64,000 nt of DNA from Thermococcus radiotolerans (GTDB taxonomy: Archaea > Methanobacteriota_B > Thermococci > Thermococcales > Thermococcaceae). A program made the translations under genes and the position numbers. Of this stretch, positions 1 to 8,828 are shown one piece after another. The notes under the pieces were generated by a model that did no database searches, was not told the DNA's origin, and saw nothing but the letters and a program-made list of their open reading frames with translations. The stretch is from assembly GCF_002214565.1 (NCBI RefSeq), contig NZ_CP015106.1, forward strand, positions 186,001 to 250,000, read 5' to 3'. Numbering within the stretch: position 1 is the stretch's first letter; the number at the start of each line of letters is the position of its first letter.

Positions 1-362
1 GTGAGCCGAGGCTGTGGAAAACCGACGTCATGATAATCGATTCCCTTTCCGCCCTGCTTCCATCCGAACTCGACAGGGAGGAGATAAGGGCATTCTCGCT
101 TCATCTGAAGAGGCTGAGCTCCCTGGGAAAGGTCACGATAATGACGGTGAACCCAGCAGACATAGACCCGGAGTTCCTCAAGATACTCGAAGAGGCATCC
201 AGCCTGCTCATACGGCTGAGCGTGAAGACGTTCGGCGGCGACCTGAAGAACTCCGCCACCATAGTCAAGTACAACAACGCCATGGGCATCTTCCAGAAGA
301 TAATCCCGTTCAGGGTGGAGCCGAGGGTTGGATTCATAGTCGAGATAGCCGCGGTGGTGTGA
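1..362 (+). CDS. KaiC/FlaH-like RecA-superfamily ATPase, C-terminal part
   Basis: The 5' end lies outside the window; the frame is open from base 3. The visible part contains a Walker-B-like strand ending in Asp-Ser (VMIIDSLS) followed by alternating strands and helices typical of the C-terminal half of KaiC/FlaH RecA-fold ATPases. Family members such as FlaH bind ATP and act with a secretion-type ATPase in archaeal type IV pilus or archaellum motors. The stop is one base from the ATG of the secretion ATPase, so the two are almost certainly co-translated. The Walker A region is not in the window, so the ATPase call rests on the visible part plus context. Confidence 0.7.
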   Translation, partial: EPRLWKTDVMIIDSLSALLPSELDREEIRAFSLHLKRLSSLGKVTIMTVNPADIDPEFLKILEEASSLLIRLSVKTFGGDLKNSATIVKYNNAMGIFQKIIPFRVEPRVGFIVEIAAVV

Positions 363-363
363 T

Positions 364-1992
364 ATGCCGGTCAGGAGGGACGTCAGCGACAACATCGAGG
401 TTGCAATGGCGCGGAATCCCCATCTGCGGAGGTACGTGGAGGAATTCGTCAAGAAGACCGGCAAGTTTCCGGAGTTCTACGCCCAGCTCAGCAGGGACAT
501 GAAGGACATCAAGTACCCGAACATACTCTACCCCGTCGGCGACCCGATATTCATCCACATCTACGGCGACCTGAACACCGAGAAGAGGTACATAGTCATT
601 GAGCCCAGGATAACCCGCCCGGAGGAGGAGCGGAAGTACGAACTCCTGAAGGACAAGATACTCGAGCTTGCACCGGAGAAGAAGATTCCCGAGGACAGCG
701 AGGAGTTCGAGCGCTTTCTGGACGACCTGATGGACGAGGCTCTGAGCAAGATTGGAGGGGGACTGTTCAACCGCAGGCGGGTCTCGTTCACGGCCGAGGA
801 AGTTGCTAAATTTCGCTATCTCCTCAAGAGGGACATCGTCGGAATCGGCCCCCTCGAGCCCCTCATGCGCGACCCCTACATCGAGGATATCCACATAATA
901 GGCGCCAACTACGTCTCCCTCATCCACAAGATATTCGATGCAATGGAGACCAACATAACCTTCGGCGATAACCTCCGCCTGGCGGACTACTTCAAGAACC
1001 TCAGCGAGAGGATGGGGAGGCCTGTCAGCGACAAGAACCCGATCGTTGACGGAACCCTGCCGGATGGCTCGCGTATCAACATCATCTACTCGCCCGACGT
1101 CAGCATCCAGGGCCCGAGCGCAACTATCCGTAAGTTCTCGGCGACGCCACTGAGCGTCGTCCAGCTCGTTAAGTGGAACACCTTCTCGGCAGAGGTCGCT
1201 GCCTACCTCTGGCTGGCCCTCGAGTACGGTATGAGCGTCTTCGTCTGCGGTGAGACGGCGAGCGGAAAGACCACGACGCTCAATTCAATCATCCCGTTCA
1301 TCAAGCCAGACGCTAAAGTCTACACCGCTGAGGATACACCAGAGGTCGTCGTTCCGCACAAGAACTGGCAGAGGCTCACCACCAGGGAGCGCGGCCCAGA
1401 GGAGAGCAGGGTTACGCTCTTCGACCTCCTGAAGGCAGCCCTACGTTCGAGGCCGAACTACATCATAGTCGGTGAGATCCGTGGAGCCGAGGGTGCCATA
1501 GCCTTCCAAGCAATGCAGACGGGCCACCCGGTTATGGCGACGTTCCACGCGGGCGACGTCAGGAAGATGATACAGCGTTTCACCGGTTCGCCGATAAACA
1601 TCCCGGTCACGTTCATAGACAACCTAAACATAGCCCTCTTCCAGCAGGCGGTCTACGTCCGCGGCAGGTTCCTGAGGAGGGTTCTGAGCGTCGTCGAGAT
1701 AGAGGGCTACTACGAGGAACTCGGCGGCGTTGCGACGAGGAACGTCTTCGAGTGGGACTCGGTGACGGACAGGCACATCTTCCGTGGAATGAACAACTCG
1801 TATATCCTAGAGAGGAAGATAGCCGAAGTTGCCGGCTACGAGGACCCGAAGGAGATATACAACGAGCTCTTCCTGAGGGCGAGGATAATCAAGAGGATGG
1901 CAGAGCTTGGCATAACGGACTACTACGCCGTTCACCGTGAGATCAAGGCCTTCTACGAGAAGGGAATCGAGGGACTGAGCTTCAGGCTGTGA
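364..1992 (+). CDS. Type II/IV secretion system ATPase (archaeal pilus motor, GspE/VirB11 family)
   Basis: Cytoplasmic hexameric ATPase that would power assembly of a type IV pilus-like filament or secretion system. The 542-residue protein has an N-terminal helical region of about 150 residues, then the conserved core. Walker A (GETASGKTTT) lies near residues 296-305, Walker B (YIIVGEIRG) near 366-374, and the His box (QTGHPVMATFHAGD) just after it. It starts directly after the FlaH-like gene and is followed 9 bases later by the membrane platform gene, the usual ATPase-platform order in archaeal pilus and archaellum operons. It is not obviously the archaellum FlaI, because no archaellin genes are visible nearby. 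Confidence 0.92.
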   Translation: MPVRRDVSDNIEVAMARNPHLRRYVEEFVKKTGKFPEFYAQLSRDMKDIKYPNILYPVGDPIFIHIYGDLNTEKRYIVIEPRITRPEEERKYELLKDKILELAPEKKIPEDSEEFERFLDDLMDEALSKIGGGLFNRRRVSFTAEEVAKFRYLLKRDIVGIGPLEPLMRDPYIEDIHIIGANYVSLIHKIFDAMETNITFGDNLRLADYFKNLSERMGRPVSDKNPIVDGTLPDGSRINIIYSPDVSIQGPSATIRKFSATPLSVVQLVKWNTFSAEVAAYLWLALEYGMSVFVCGETASGKTTTLNSIIPFIKPDAKVYTAEDTPEVVVPHKNWQRLTTRERGPEESRVTLFDLLKAALRSRPNYIIVGEIRGAEGAIAFQAMQTGHPVMATFHAGDVRKMIQRFTGSPINIPVTFIDNLNIALFQQAVYVRGRFLRRVLSVVEIEGYYEELGGVATRNVFEWDSVTDRHIFRGMNNSYILERKIAEVAGYEDPKEIYNELFLRARIIKRMAELGITDYYAVHREIKAFYEKGIEGLSFRL

Positions 1993-2001
1993 GGTGGTAA
2001 G

Positions 2002-3720
2002 ATGGCCGGAGAGAAGGCGGGAGTGCTGGCGCAGTCGGGCATCACCATGCATGAGTACTTCAGGAAGATTCTACTGCCCAGCCTAGTGGGTGCCATGGCG
2101 CTCTTCGCCGCGGTCTCAGTTCTCAAGAGGTTTGTCGCCCTCTCCAGCGTGATAACCCTCGCTCTCTACGCGATCCCGCTCCTCCCCCTCATCTACGCCG
2201 TCGGCTATCCCTACGCCAGAATAAGCAACAAGAGGGTTCAGATAAACTCCAAGATTCCGTTCTTCGCCACGTACTTCGCGGTTCTCTCGACGAGCGACGT
2301 GAGCAGAAGCGAGCTCATCTGGAACCTGGCCACCGAGAAGATTCTGGAGCCGATAGCGAGCGACATGAAGAAGGTTTACTACCTAATAGCCAAGCTCCAC
2401 AGGGGAATGCCGGAGGCCCTGAGGTTCCTGGCGAGGAGAACGCCCAGCAAGGTCTTCGCGGACTTCCTCGACAGGCTCGCCTATTCCCTCGACAGCGGTG
2501 TCGAGCTCAGGGACTACCTCCTCCAGGAGCAGAAGACGGTTATGGACGACTACGAGACCTTCTACGAGGGAACCCTTTACGACCTGGACGTCTTTAAGGA
2601 GGTGTACTCCTCCCTGATAATTTCTGTCGTCTTCATGGTGACTTTCATAATCATCGGCCCGATACTGACCGGCCAGGACATCGTCAGCCTGAGCGCCTTC
2701 ATGTTCGTGCTCGTCCTTGCCACCGAGATTGGAATAATGCTCGTTATAAAGTACAGGATGCCGGAGGACAAGATATGGGCCGACTATGCCATGACCTCCG
2801 AGAGGAAGGCCAAGTTCATCAAGGCCGCGCTCGTCTCCGTTGCTGGCATCGTCGTGGCGGCGGTTCTGGTGGCGCTCGTGGTGAGGCCGAGGTTCGACCT
2901 CCCACTCCTCGTGCAGGTCGCGATAGTGCTCACCCCGCTCATGTACCTGGGCAAGGTGCTTGAGAAGGAGGAGAAGGCCATCCTCGTGAAGGACGAGAAC
3001 TTCCCCGCCTTCATGAGGAGCCTCAGCTCATCGCTTGCGGCCAGCGGCGCCGCCCTTCCCCTAGTGCTCAAGTACCTCAGCGCCCATGACTTCGGAGTCC
3101 TCACCCAGGACATAAGGAACCTCTACCGCAGGGTCTCGATGAGGATAGACAACAGCAAATCCTGGCGCTACTTCACGATAGACACGGGGAGCTGGCTCAT
3201 AGGCATCTTCTCCGAGATATTCAACAAGAGCATAAACCTCGGTGCTGAGCCGGACTACGTTGGAATGGTCATATCGAGGAACTTCGAGCGTCTGGTGAGG
3301 CTCAGGAGGAAGCGCGCCCAGACTGTGGCGAGCTTCAGGGGCGTTATCTACGGCATAACCGGGGCTTTCGCCTTCTCCGTTGCGGCCGCGTTTCAGGTTT
3401 CAGTTTACATGAATAAGCTCTTCTCAAACCTGACCATCCAGGGGGACTTCCTCCAGAACATAATCTTCGTTCCGTCGAAGAGCGGCCTGGAGATGACTGA
3501 CTACATCCTCATGGTCATCCTCATCATCCACTGCCTCCTTTCCGCCCTTTCGATAAAGTTCGCCGATGGCGGACACATCGGGATCACGGTCTACTACTTC
3601 GTGGTTCTCGTGTGGCTGGCGGCGCTCGGCCAGTACTTGGGAACCGTCGTGATGGGCAAGATGATGACGTTCTCCTCGCTGACGGGGGTGGTTATAGGCT
3701 CCCTGGGGGTGATACCGTGA
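2002..3720 (+). CDS. TadC/GspF-type polytopic platform protein of a pilus/secretion system
   Basis: Integral membrane partner of the upstream secretion ATPase. The 572-residue protein has two N-terminal membrane segments (about residues 30-75), a cytoplasmic helical domain with the T2SSF pattern (residues 80-190), a central cluster of four membrane segments, a second T2SSF-like cytoplasmic domain (residues 335-440) and three C-terminal membrane segments. Two T2SSF repeats separated by membrane helices are typical of archaeal FlaJ/TadC proteins. The start follows a GGTGG ribosome binding site. Its stop overlaps the GTG start of the next gene, indicating translational coupling. Confidence 0.88.
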   Translation: MAGEKAGVLAQSGITMHEYFRKILLPSLVGAMALFAAVSVLKRFVALSSVITLALYAIPLLPLIYAVGYPYARISNKRVQINSKIPFFATYFAVLSTSDVSRSELIWNLATEKILEPIASDMKKVYYLIAKLHRGMPEALRFLARRTPSKVFADFLDRLAYSLDSGVELRDYLLQEQKTVMDDYETFYEGTLYDLDVFKEVYSSLIISVVFMVTFIIIGPILTGQDIVSLSAFMFVLVLATEIGIMLVIKYRMPEDKIWADYAMTSERKAKFIKAALVSVAGIVVAAVLVALVVRPRFDLPLLVQVAIVLTPLMYLGKVLEKEEKAILVKDENFPAFMRSLSSSLAASGAALPLVLKYLSAHDFGVLTQDIRNLYRRVSMRIDNSKSWRYFTIDTGSWLIGIFSEIFNKSINLGAEPDYVGMVISRNFERLVRLRRKRAQTVASFRGVIYGITGAFAFSVAAAFQVSVYMNKLFSNLTIQGDFLQNIIFVPSKSGLEMTDYILMVILIIHCLLSALSIKFADGGHIGITVYYFVVLVWLAALGQYLGTVVMGKMMTFSSLTGVVIGSLGVIP

Positions 3721-5663
3721 AGAGGTTACTCGTTTTGGTCCTGGCGTTCATGCTGCTGCCCGGCGTGGCAGCCAGCTCCTCGATAACCGGCTGGCTTCCG
3801 TTCCCGGCCAGGGTTGGGATTGATGGGGGCGACGTTCTCGTCAAGGACATCTCCCTTAGCGACGGCTCGGTCCTCGTTTATCCCAACGGCATGGGCATGA
3901 GGGTGGTTCCGGTTGGAGGAAGCATCCTGTGGAACGGCTATTCGTTCTCCTTCCATAACGCCCTGTACTCCTCGGAGATGTCGTATCTGAACCTCTCGTA
4001 CACCTTCCCTTACCTTCTCGAAGGCGAGAAGCTATTCGTTGGGAATTACGAGGTTCTGCTGAAGTCCGTGGGCGAGAAGGGCGGCACGTTGGTAGTATCC
4101 GGCGGAGAGACCTCTAAGGAAATCTACTGTGCGGCCGGGAAGGAGGTCTCCTACGGGAACCTGGGGATATCCCTGATGCCGATGCCGGTTCTCTTCGACG
4201 GCTACCTGAAGAGGAACAAAAACGTATCGGTGGGAGAATGGAGCGTCGTGTTCTACAATTACACGGTCTCTTCGGAGAACGGGGGACTGACGGAGATAGT
4301 GGACATCCGCGTAAGCGGCAAGCAGTACCTAGCGGAACCCGGTGAGACGATAGATGCCGGGGGTCTGCTAATTTCCGTCGGCGAACTGGTGGGTTCGGAC
4401 TACCTGAAGGCCAGCATCCGGCTGAAAGGCGCGTACATCCGCGTGAAGGTTCATCCCTCCTTCGAGGGATGGCTCCGCGAGGGCAAGACAGAGAAGCTCG
4501 GCCCGTACCTGGTCAGGGTGGACAAAATCTTCAACGACAGCGCCTATGTCTCTATAATGAACCCCTGTGGCAGGGTCATCAGGTCGGGGTTCATAACGAT
4601 CGGCAACTTCTCCTCCGGAATCTACTACGGTGGCCTCCTCCTGGGTGCAACTGCCTCCAGGAAGCGCGATGGAGCGATGGAGGTCCACGTGGTGGCGTTC
4701 ATAGACGAGGAGAAGGTTCCCAAGGTGAGCGATGTTGCGCTCCTCAACGTCTCCTTCCTCGCTCCCGGAAACGCCACCCAGTTCGTTCCCTTCGAGGCGA
4801 GGATCATCATAAAGAACGAGGGGCCGAGCGACCTGAAGTACGTGGAGGTGAACCTCAACCTCTCCGACGGGTTCAAGGTTCTCGGCGACTACCCGAGCTA
4901 TTTTGAGGAGATTCCGAAGGGCAAGAGCGTAGAGATTCCGCTGAGGCTGCTCCCGGAGAAGGCCGGCAATCTCTCACTTGGCAACGTGGTCGTCACTGGT
5001 CACGCGCCCTACGCCCTCTCCTGCTACGGCGTTGAGGAGGTGAGCTTCAGCTCAGAGAACAGGGCCATCGACGTCGCCCCAGTGGAGATTGGCTATCGTG
5101 TGGAGGTCTCTGCCTCAAACGGCAGCGTTGGAAAGGAGATACCCCTCAACGTGACCGTGGTGAACACGGGGAACGTGGAGCTTCCCTTCACACTCACCGT
5201 TGCCCTTCCGAAGGGCTTCGCTTCCATAGCCGAGAACTTCACCGCCTACGGAAAATGGCTGACGAGGACTGACACGCTCGCCCCGAACGGGAGCAGGACT
5301 TATTTCCTCACAGTCATCCCGCTGGCCCCCGGGGAGTACGAGATAAGCGTGGGTGTTGAAAGCCACGGCAAGGTGTTCTACAACTCCACGACGATCAAAG
5401 TTACCGGTGAGACCAGCAACGTCCTCGAAAACTCCTCAATCGAAATCTCCAACGAGAGCACCAATTCCACGTGCGAGCCGAAGGTCGTGACGGAGGTCAT
5501 CAAGGTGCCAGTTCCGTGCAACGAAAGCAACGTGACTGCAACGAGTTCTGAAGGGGGCATGTTACTGAAGGAGAAGCTCATCTACATCGGGGGCTCCTTC
5601 GTGGGCGGCATCGTCTTCATCCTGCTCCTCGCGTGGATAGCCGCCAGGATGGAGGAGAGGTGA
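3717..5663 (+). CDS. Secreted, C-terminally membrane-anchored protein of the pilus-like operon (CARDB/NEW3-like domains)
   Basis: The start is GTG at 3717, overlapping the preceding stop (GTGA). It gives a clear signal peptide (KRLLVLVLAFMLLPGVAAS) and a 648-residue protein. A longer in-frame extension upstream lies inside the previous gene and is not credible. The body is beta-rich with many Asn-x-Ser/Thr sequons. Two stretches (about residues 345-450 and 470-570) look like CARDB/NEW3 Ig-like domains, with phrases such as NEGPSDLKYVEV and VNTGNVELPFTL. A single hydrophobic segment near residues 620-643 followed by ARMEER would anchor it outside the cell. Its place at the end of the secretion operon suggests a surface component or cargo. 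No experimentally named family is recognised. Confidence 0.8.
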   Translation: MKRLLVLVLAFMLLPGVAASSSITGWLPFPARVGIDGGDVLVKDISLSDGSVLVYPNGMGMRVVPVGGSILWNGYSFSFHNALYSSEMSYLNLSYTFPYLLEGEKLFVGNYEVLLKSVGEKGGTLVVSGGETSKEIYCAAGKEVSYGNLGISLMPMPVLFDGYLKRNKNVSVGEWSVVFYNYTVSSENGGLTEIVDIRVSGKQYLAEPGETIDAGGLLISVGELVGSDYLKASIRLKGAYIRVKVHPSFEGWLREGKTEKLGPYLVRVDKIFNDSAYVSIMNPCGRVIRSGFITIGNFSSGIYYGGLLLGATASRKRDGAMEVHVVAFIDEEKVPKVSDVALLNVSFLAPGNATQFVPFEARIIIKNEGPSDLKYVEVNLNLSDGFKVLGDYPSYFEEIPKGKSVEIPLRLLPEKAGNLSLGNVVVTGHAPYALSCYGVEEVSFSSENRAIDVAPVEIGYRVEVSASNGSVGKEIPLNVTVVNTGNVELPFTLTVALPKGFASIAENFTAYGKWLTRTDTLAPNGSRTYFLTVIPLAPGEYEISVGVESHGKVFYNSTTIKVTGETSNVLENSSIEISNESTNSTCEPKVVTEVIKVPVPCNESNVTATSSEGGMLLKEKLIYIGGSFVGGIVFILLLAWIAARMEER

Positions 5664-5666
5664 CCC

Positions 5667-5676
5667 AAAGGTTTAA
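5667..5676 (+). promoter_or_regulatory. TATA-like box for the MTA/SAH deaminase gene
   Basis: AAAGGTTTAA lies about 35 bases before the ATG at 5710, in the short gap after the secretion operon. This is a typical distance and composition for a Thermococcales BRE/TATA element. Confidence 0.5.
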
Positions 5677-5709
5677 CTGAAAGCCCAACTAACTCCAATC
5701 GGTGAGTCC

Positions 5710-6966
5710 ATGAAGGCTCTGGTTGGAACCGTCGTTGACTGGGAGGGCTTCAGGGAGAATGCCGCGGTAGTAATAGACGGATCTGTAATCAGAGACGTCG
5801 TTCCCGCCGATGGTATTCGCCAGTACGACGTCGATGAGGTCTACGGCGGTAAGGGTTACCTGATTCTCCCGGGACTGGTCAACGCCCACACCCACGTGGC
5901 GATGGCGAAGTTCAGGGGTCTGGGCGAAGACGTTCCGATCGAAAGATGGCTGAGCGATGTCATCTGGCCCGCCGAGCTCGAATGGACGCGCGAGGAAATC
6001 CGCAGGTGGGCGCTCATCGGCATGGCCGAGGCGCTTTCAAACGGCTCAACGACGGTAAACGACCACTACTTTTTCGCCGATGAGATAGCCAAGACCGCCA
6101 GTGAACTCGGAATCAGGGCGTTTGTTGGTCAGACGGTGATGGACCTCGTTGACTTCCCGATAGCCGAGCCCGCAGAGGGGTTCCGCTTCTTCAAACGCTG
6201 GGAGGGAAGGGACGAGCTCGTAACGCCCATCCTAGCTCCCCACGCAACCAACACTGTGTCCCTTGAGCTGATGCGTGAAATCGGGGAGTTCGGCCGTGAG
6301 AGAAACGCACTCGTTCACGTCCACCTCTCCCAGAGCAGGAGCGAAGTGCGGGAGGTCAAACAACGCTACGGGCTTTCTCCCGTTGAGTACCTCCAGAGGG
6401 CAGGGGTGCTGCACGAAAACCTCATAGGCGTTCACGGGATTTACCTTGACGATTCTGAGGTTTCTACATACGCCAAGAGCGGCGCGACGCTCGTCCACTG
6501 CTCCATGAGCATGGCGAAACTTGAGGGAAGGATAGCGCCAATAATAGAACTCCTCGAGAACGGAACGAACATCGCCCTCGGCAACGATTCACCCAACCCC
6601 GTCGGACTGATGGACATGTTCACCGAGATGCGCTTTGCCGCGGTTCTCAACAAAGCCTGGAGGAAGAGGACGGATGTAGCTTCGGCAAGGGACGTTTTCC
6701 GCTGGGCGACCCTGGGCGGCGCGATGGCCCTCAAGCTGAAGGCCGGCCTCATAAAACCGGGCTATCTGGCTGACCTCGTTTTGCTCAACGCTCGGAAACC
6801 CCAGTTCCTGCCGGGTGAGAACCCCTACTCGCACATCGTCTACTCCGCCAGGGGAAGCGACGTCGAAATGGTCATGGTGAACGGAGAGGTCGTCTACAAA
6901 AACGGAATACTGCTGAAGCTGGGAAAAACGCTGGAGGAGCTGTGGGAGGAGGTCAGGCTTTCCTGA
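5710..6966 (+). CDS. mtaD: 5-methylthioadenosine/S-adenosylhomocysteine deaminase family amidohydrolase
   Basis: Metal-dependent deaminase predicted to convert MTA or SAH to the inosyl compounds, a route for handling these by-products of SAM chemistry. The 418 residues show the metal-binding NAHTH motif (residues 58-62), the substrate-side KFRGLGEDVPIERWL segment, HVHLSQS, VHGIY and GNDSPNP, all in the order of the MtaD/SsnA subgroup. The C-terminal beta-sandwich segment (ADLVLLNARKP...VMVNGEVVYKNG) is also typical. The usual HCPxSN motif reads HCSMSMAKL here, so exact substrate preference is uncertain; a guanine or cytosine deaminase relative is the alternative. RBS GGTGAG is at 5701. Confidence 0.82.
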   Translation: MKALVGTVVDWEGFRENAAVVIDGSVIRDVVPADGIRQYDVDEVYGGKGYLILPGLVNAHTHVAMAKFRGLGEDVPIERWLSDVIWPAELEWTREEIRRWALIGMAEALSNGSTTVNDHYFFADEIAKTASELGIRAFVGQTVMDLVDFPIAEPAEGFRFFKRWEGRDELVTPILAPHATNTVSLELMREIGEFGRERNALVHVHLSQSRSEVREVKQRYGLSPVEYLQRAGVLHENLIGVHGIYLDDSEVSTYAKSGATLVHCSMSMAKLEGRIAPIIELLENGTNIALGNDSPNPVGLMDMFTEMRFAAVLNKAWRKRTDVASARDVFRWATLGGAMALKLKAGLIKPGYLADLVLLNARKPQFLPGENPYSHIVYSARGSDVEMVMVNGEVVYKNGILLKLGKTLEELWEEVRLS

Positions 6967-7009
6967 CTATGAGCTTGACACCACTAAAGATGCCATCACG
7001 TTCATGTAG

Positions 7010-7409
7010 TTATACTCCAAACTTCTCTGCCTATTCCTCATACTTCTTGATTTCTTTACGTGTAAGGGGGCTTTTTATCTTCTTGAAAGCAGCTTCAAAG
7101 TCCTTCATCTCGAGAGGTCTGATTTTGAGCTCCAATTTCTTTAGATCAATTTCAGAGAGGACGTTAAGATCGGTGAGTTCCGGGTTTTTCTCCTCAAGCA
7201 TGTGATGAATAGCCAAATTGCAGAGGTTGGCTATCTCCCTGCCCGAGTACAGTCGTCTGACGCTCTCCTCGGCTATTGTATCGATGTCAAGTTTGCTTGT
7301 GTCTAACTCCCTATGTAGGCATTTTCGGGCTTCTTCCGGTTTCGGGGCTTCGTGGTTATATCCTCCAAGTATTATACCCGTTAGGTATAAAATGAAAACA
7401 CTCCCATCG
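7010..7409 (-). pseudogene. Decayed C-terminal fragment of an AAA-family ATPase
   Basis: On the minus strand the frame reads ILGGYNHEAPKPEEARK, then a helical stretch ending VRRLYSGREIANLCNLAIH, and on to IKSPLTRKEIKKYEE. It meets an in-frame TAG at 7031-7033 and continues AEKFGV to a second stop at 7010-7012. This pattern (YSGREI followed by a helical lid and a KYEEFAE-FG ending) resembles the C-terminal lid of archaeal AAA ATPases. No Walker motifs or start codon remain upstream; recognisable coding sequence fades near 7409, exactly where the tandem promoter repeats begin. I infer a truncated remnant with at least one nonsense mutation. Confidence 0.6.
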
Positions 7410-7511
7410 CTTGCCGATCACCAACCGGCCAGTCTTTATAAACCCTTGTCGATTGCTATTCGGCAAGTGTTTATAAAGTCTTGCCGAACGACGTTCCGCA
7501 AGGTATATAAA
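7410..7511 (+). repeat. Three tandem ~35-bp operator/TATA units upstream of the AAA_14 ATPase
   Basis: Units start at 7410, 7445 and 7480. Each begins CTTGYCGA, continues in units 2 and 3 to a mirrored TCSGCAAG or TCCGCAAG arm, and ends with a TATA-like box: TTTATAAA at 7435-7442 and 7470-7477, TATATAAA at 7504-7511. Unit 3 is an almost perfect palindrome (CTTGC...AACG-A-CGTT...GCAAG). Only the last box is correctly placed (about 25 bases) for a leaderless transcript starting at or near the ATG at 7534. The arrangement suggests a repressor or cooperative regulator binding beside each TATA copy. Confidence 0.7.
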
Positions 7512-7533
7512 GGAAGGCGCCCATCAAAATACC

Positions 7534-8742
7534 ATGTTCGATCTTGAGGAGTATAACCTGTGGTGGGTTCACGAGGAAGACCCGGACGTCGAGGAGTGGA
7601 AGGACTTAGAGTACCGCTACGTCCCCTCGTGGATAAACGAGCTCTCGCTCGAACCCTTCTCGGTGAACTTCCTCGTCGGACCGAGGAGGGTCGGCAAAAC
7701 CCTCGGAGTGAAGCTCCTCATAAACGAACTCCTCAGGGGAAGAGAGAACCCCTACGAGATCTTCTACTACGACTGCACGATGCTCGACGACCAGAACGAC
7801 CTCTCCGCTGTTCTCAAGACTTATCTGAAGCTCAGGGAGACCAAAGGTATAAAAAGCTCCCTCATCTTCCTCGACGAAGTTACCTCCGTCAGGAACTGGT
7901 GGAAGGTCATCATCGACCTCATAAACCGGAAGAGGCTTAAGAACGACGTGGTCACGGTGATGGGCTCCGTCTCGGTCAACCTCGACAGGGCCGTTGGATA
8001 CTTCTCCGGGAGGAAGGGCAACGGGAAAGTTCTTGAAATAATGCCCCTCGGCTTCAGGGACTACTACCGCCTTCTGACAGGCGTTGAGGACTACTTCGAC
8101 GGAAAGGGCCAGGACGCATTCGAAAGCTACCTCAAAACCGGCGGCTACGCGGCTTACCTGAACAGAAGGATACGGAAGAGCGACATAGTGGGCGCACTGA
8201 AGGCCGACCTCAGGAGCCTAGAGAGAGAAAAGGATCCGGAAATCGCGAGGGAGATATTGGGTGCGATCATATCCAAGGCACCCAGTCCCCTCTCGTACCG
8301 CGAGCTCGGTGAGGAGGCCGGCGTCAACAGGGACACCGTGAGGAGCTACGTATCGGTTCTCTCCGAGCTTAAGGTACTCCTGGAAATACCCTTCTCCCGG
8401 TGGGGGAAGGAAGTCGTTCCAAAGAAAAACAGGAAGTTCGCCATCAGAGACCCGTTGATGGCGAGGGCGTTCGCCGAGTGGAGTCAGGTTAAGATTGAGG
8501 AGTCGGTTCTCTATGAGTGGGCCGTCCAGGAGCACCTTTACCGGAAGTTCAGGAAGGTGTATTACTTCCGGAGTGACAACTACGAGATAGATGCCGTTGT
8601 GCCGGGCATGAGAGTTGAGGTGAAGTCCGGAAAAGGTGGAGGCAGATATCCGAGAGATGTCATCCTGCTCGGTGGAAATGAAGTCCCACGGTTCCTCTAT
8701 GGAATAGAGTACAGCCACGTCGTTGAGTACGGTGAGATCTAA
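7534..8742 (+). CDS. AAA_14/DUF4143-type archaeal ATPase
   Basis: A 402-residue P-loop ATPase of the large, functionally obscure family abundant in Thermococcales. Walker A (GPRRVGKT) is at residues 49-56 and Walker B (SSLIFLDEV) near 108-116. A sensor-like MGSVS strand follows, then a winged-helix region (PLSYRELGEEAGVNRDTVRSYV) at about residues 250-275. The C-terminal domain has the nuclease-like core (YYFRSDNYEIDAVVPGMRVEVKSGK) of DUF4143. No ribosome binding site precedes the ATG, consistent with leaderless transcription from the box at 7504. Related genes are often mobile or lineage-specific; the adjacent AAA remnant fits such turnover. Cellular role unknown. Confidence 0.85.
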   Translation: MFDLEEYNLWWVHEEDPDVEEWKDLEYRYVPSWINELSLEPFSVNFLVGPRRVGKTLGVKLLINELLRGRENPYEIFYYDCTMLDDQNDLSAVLKTYLKLRETKGIKSSLIFLDEVTSVRNWWKVIIDLINRKRLKNDVVTVMGSVSVNLDRAVGYFSGRKGNGKVLEIMPLGFRDYYRLLTGVEDYFDGKGQDAFESYLKTGGYAAYLNRRIRKSDIVGALKADLRSLEREKDPEIAREILGAIISKAPSPLSYRELGEEAGVNRDTVRSYVSVLSELKVLLEIPFSRWGKEVVPKKNRKFAIRDPLMARAFAEWSQVKIEESVLYEWAVQEHLYRKFRKVYYFRSDNYEIDAVVPGMRVEVKSGKGGGRYPRDVILLGGNEVPRFLYGIEYSHVVEYGEI

Positions 8743-8785
8743 TCACGGAGTTTTCTCTTTGCCCAACTCAATCCCGACCAATCGC

Positions 8786-8795
8786 CTTTATAAAC
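8786..8795 (+). promoter_or_regulatory. TATA box for the PAPS-reductase-like gene
   Basis: CTTTATAAAC stands 34 bases before the ATG at 8829, with an AGGTGAG ribosome binding site between them. Confidence 0.6.
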
Positions 8796-8828
8796 CCCCG
8801 CTCCCTTCTCGCTCCAGGTGAGAGAAAA

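Noticed and set aside
6942-7205. 87-codon plus-strand frame after the MTA/SAH deaminase
   Set aside because: Antisense to the AAA ATPase remnant, Ser/Phe-rich and without a ribosome site.
7410-7511. Possible minimal CRISPR array
   Set aside because: Only three units of 35 bases without spacers; each contains a TATA-like box and the units lead directly into a gene start.
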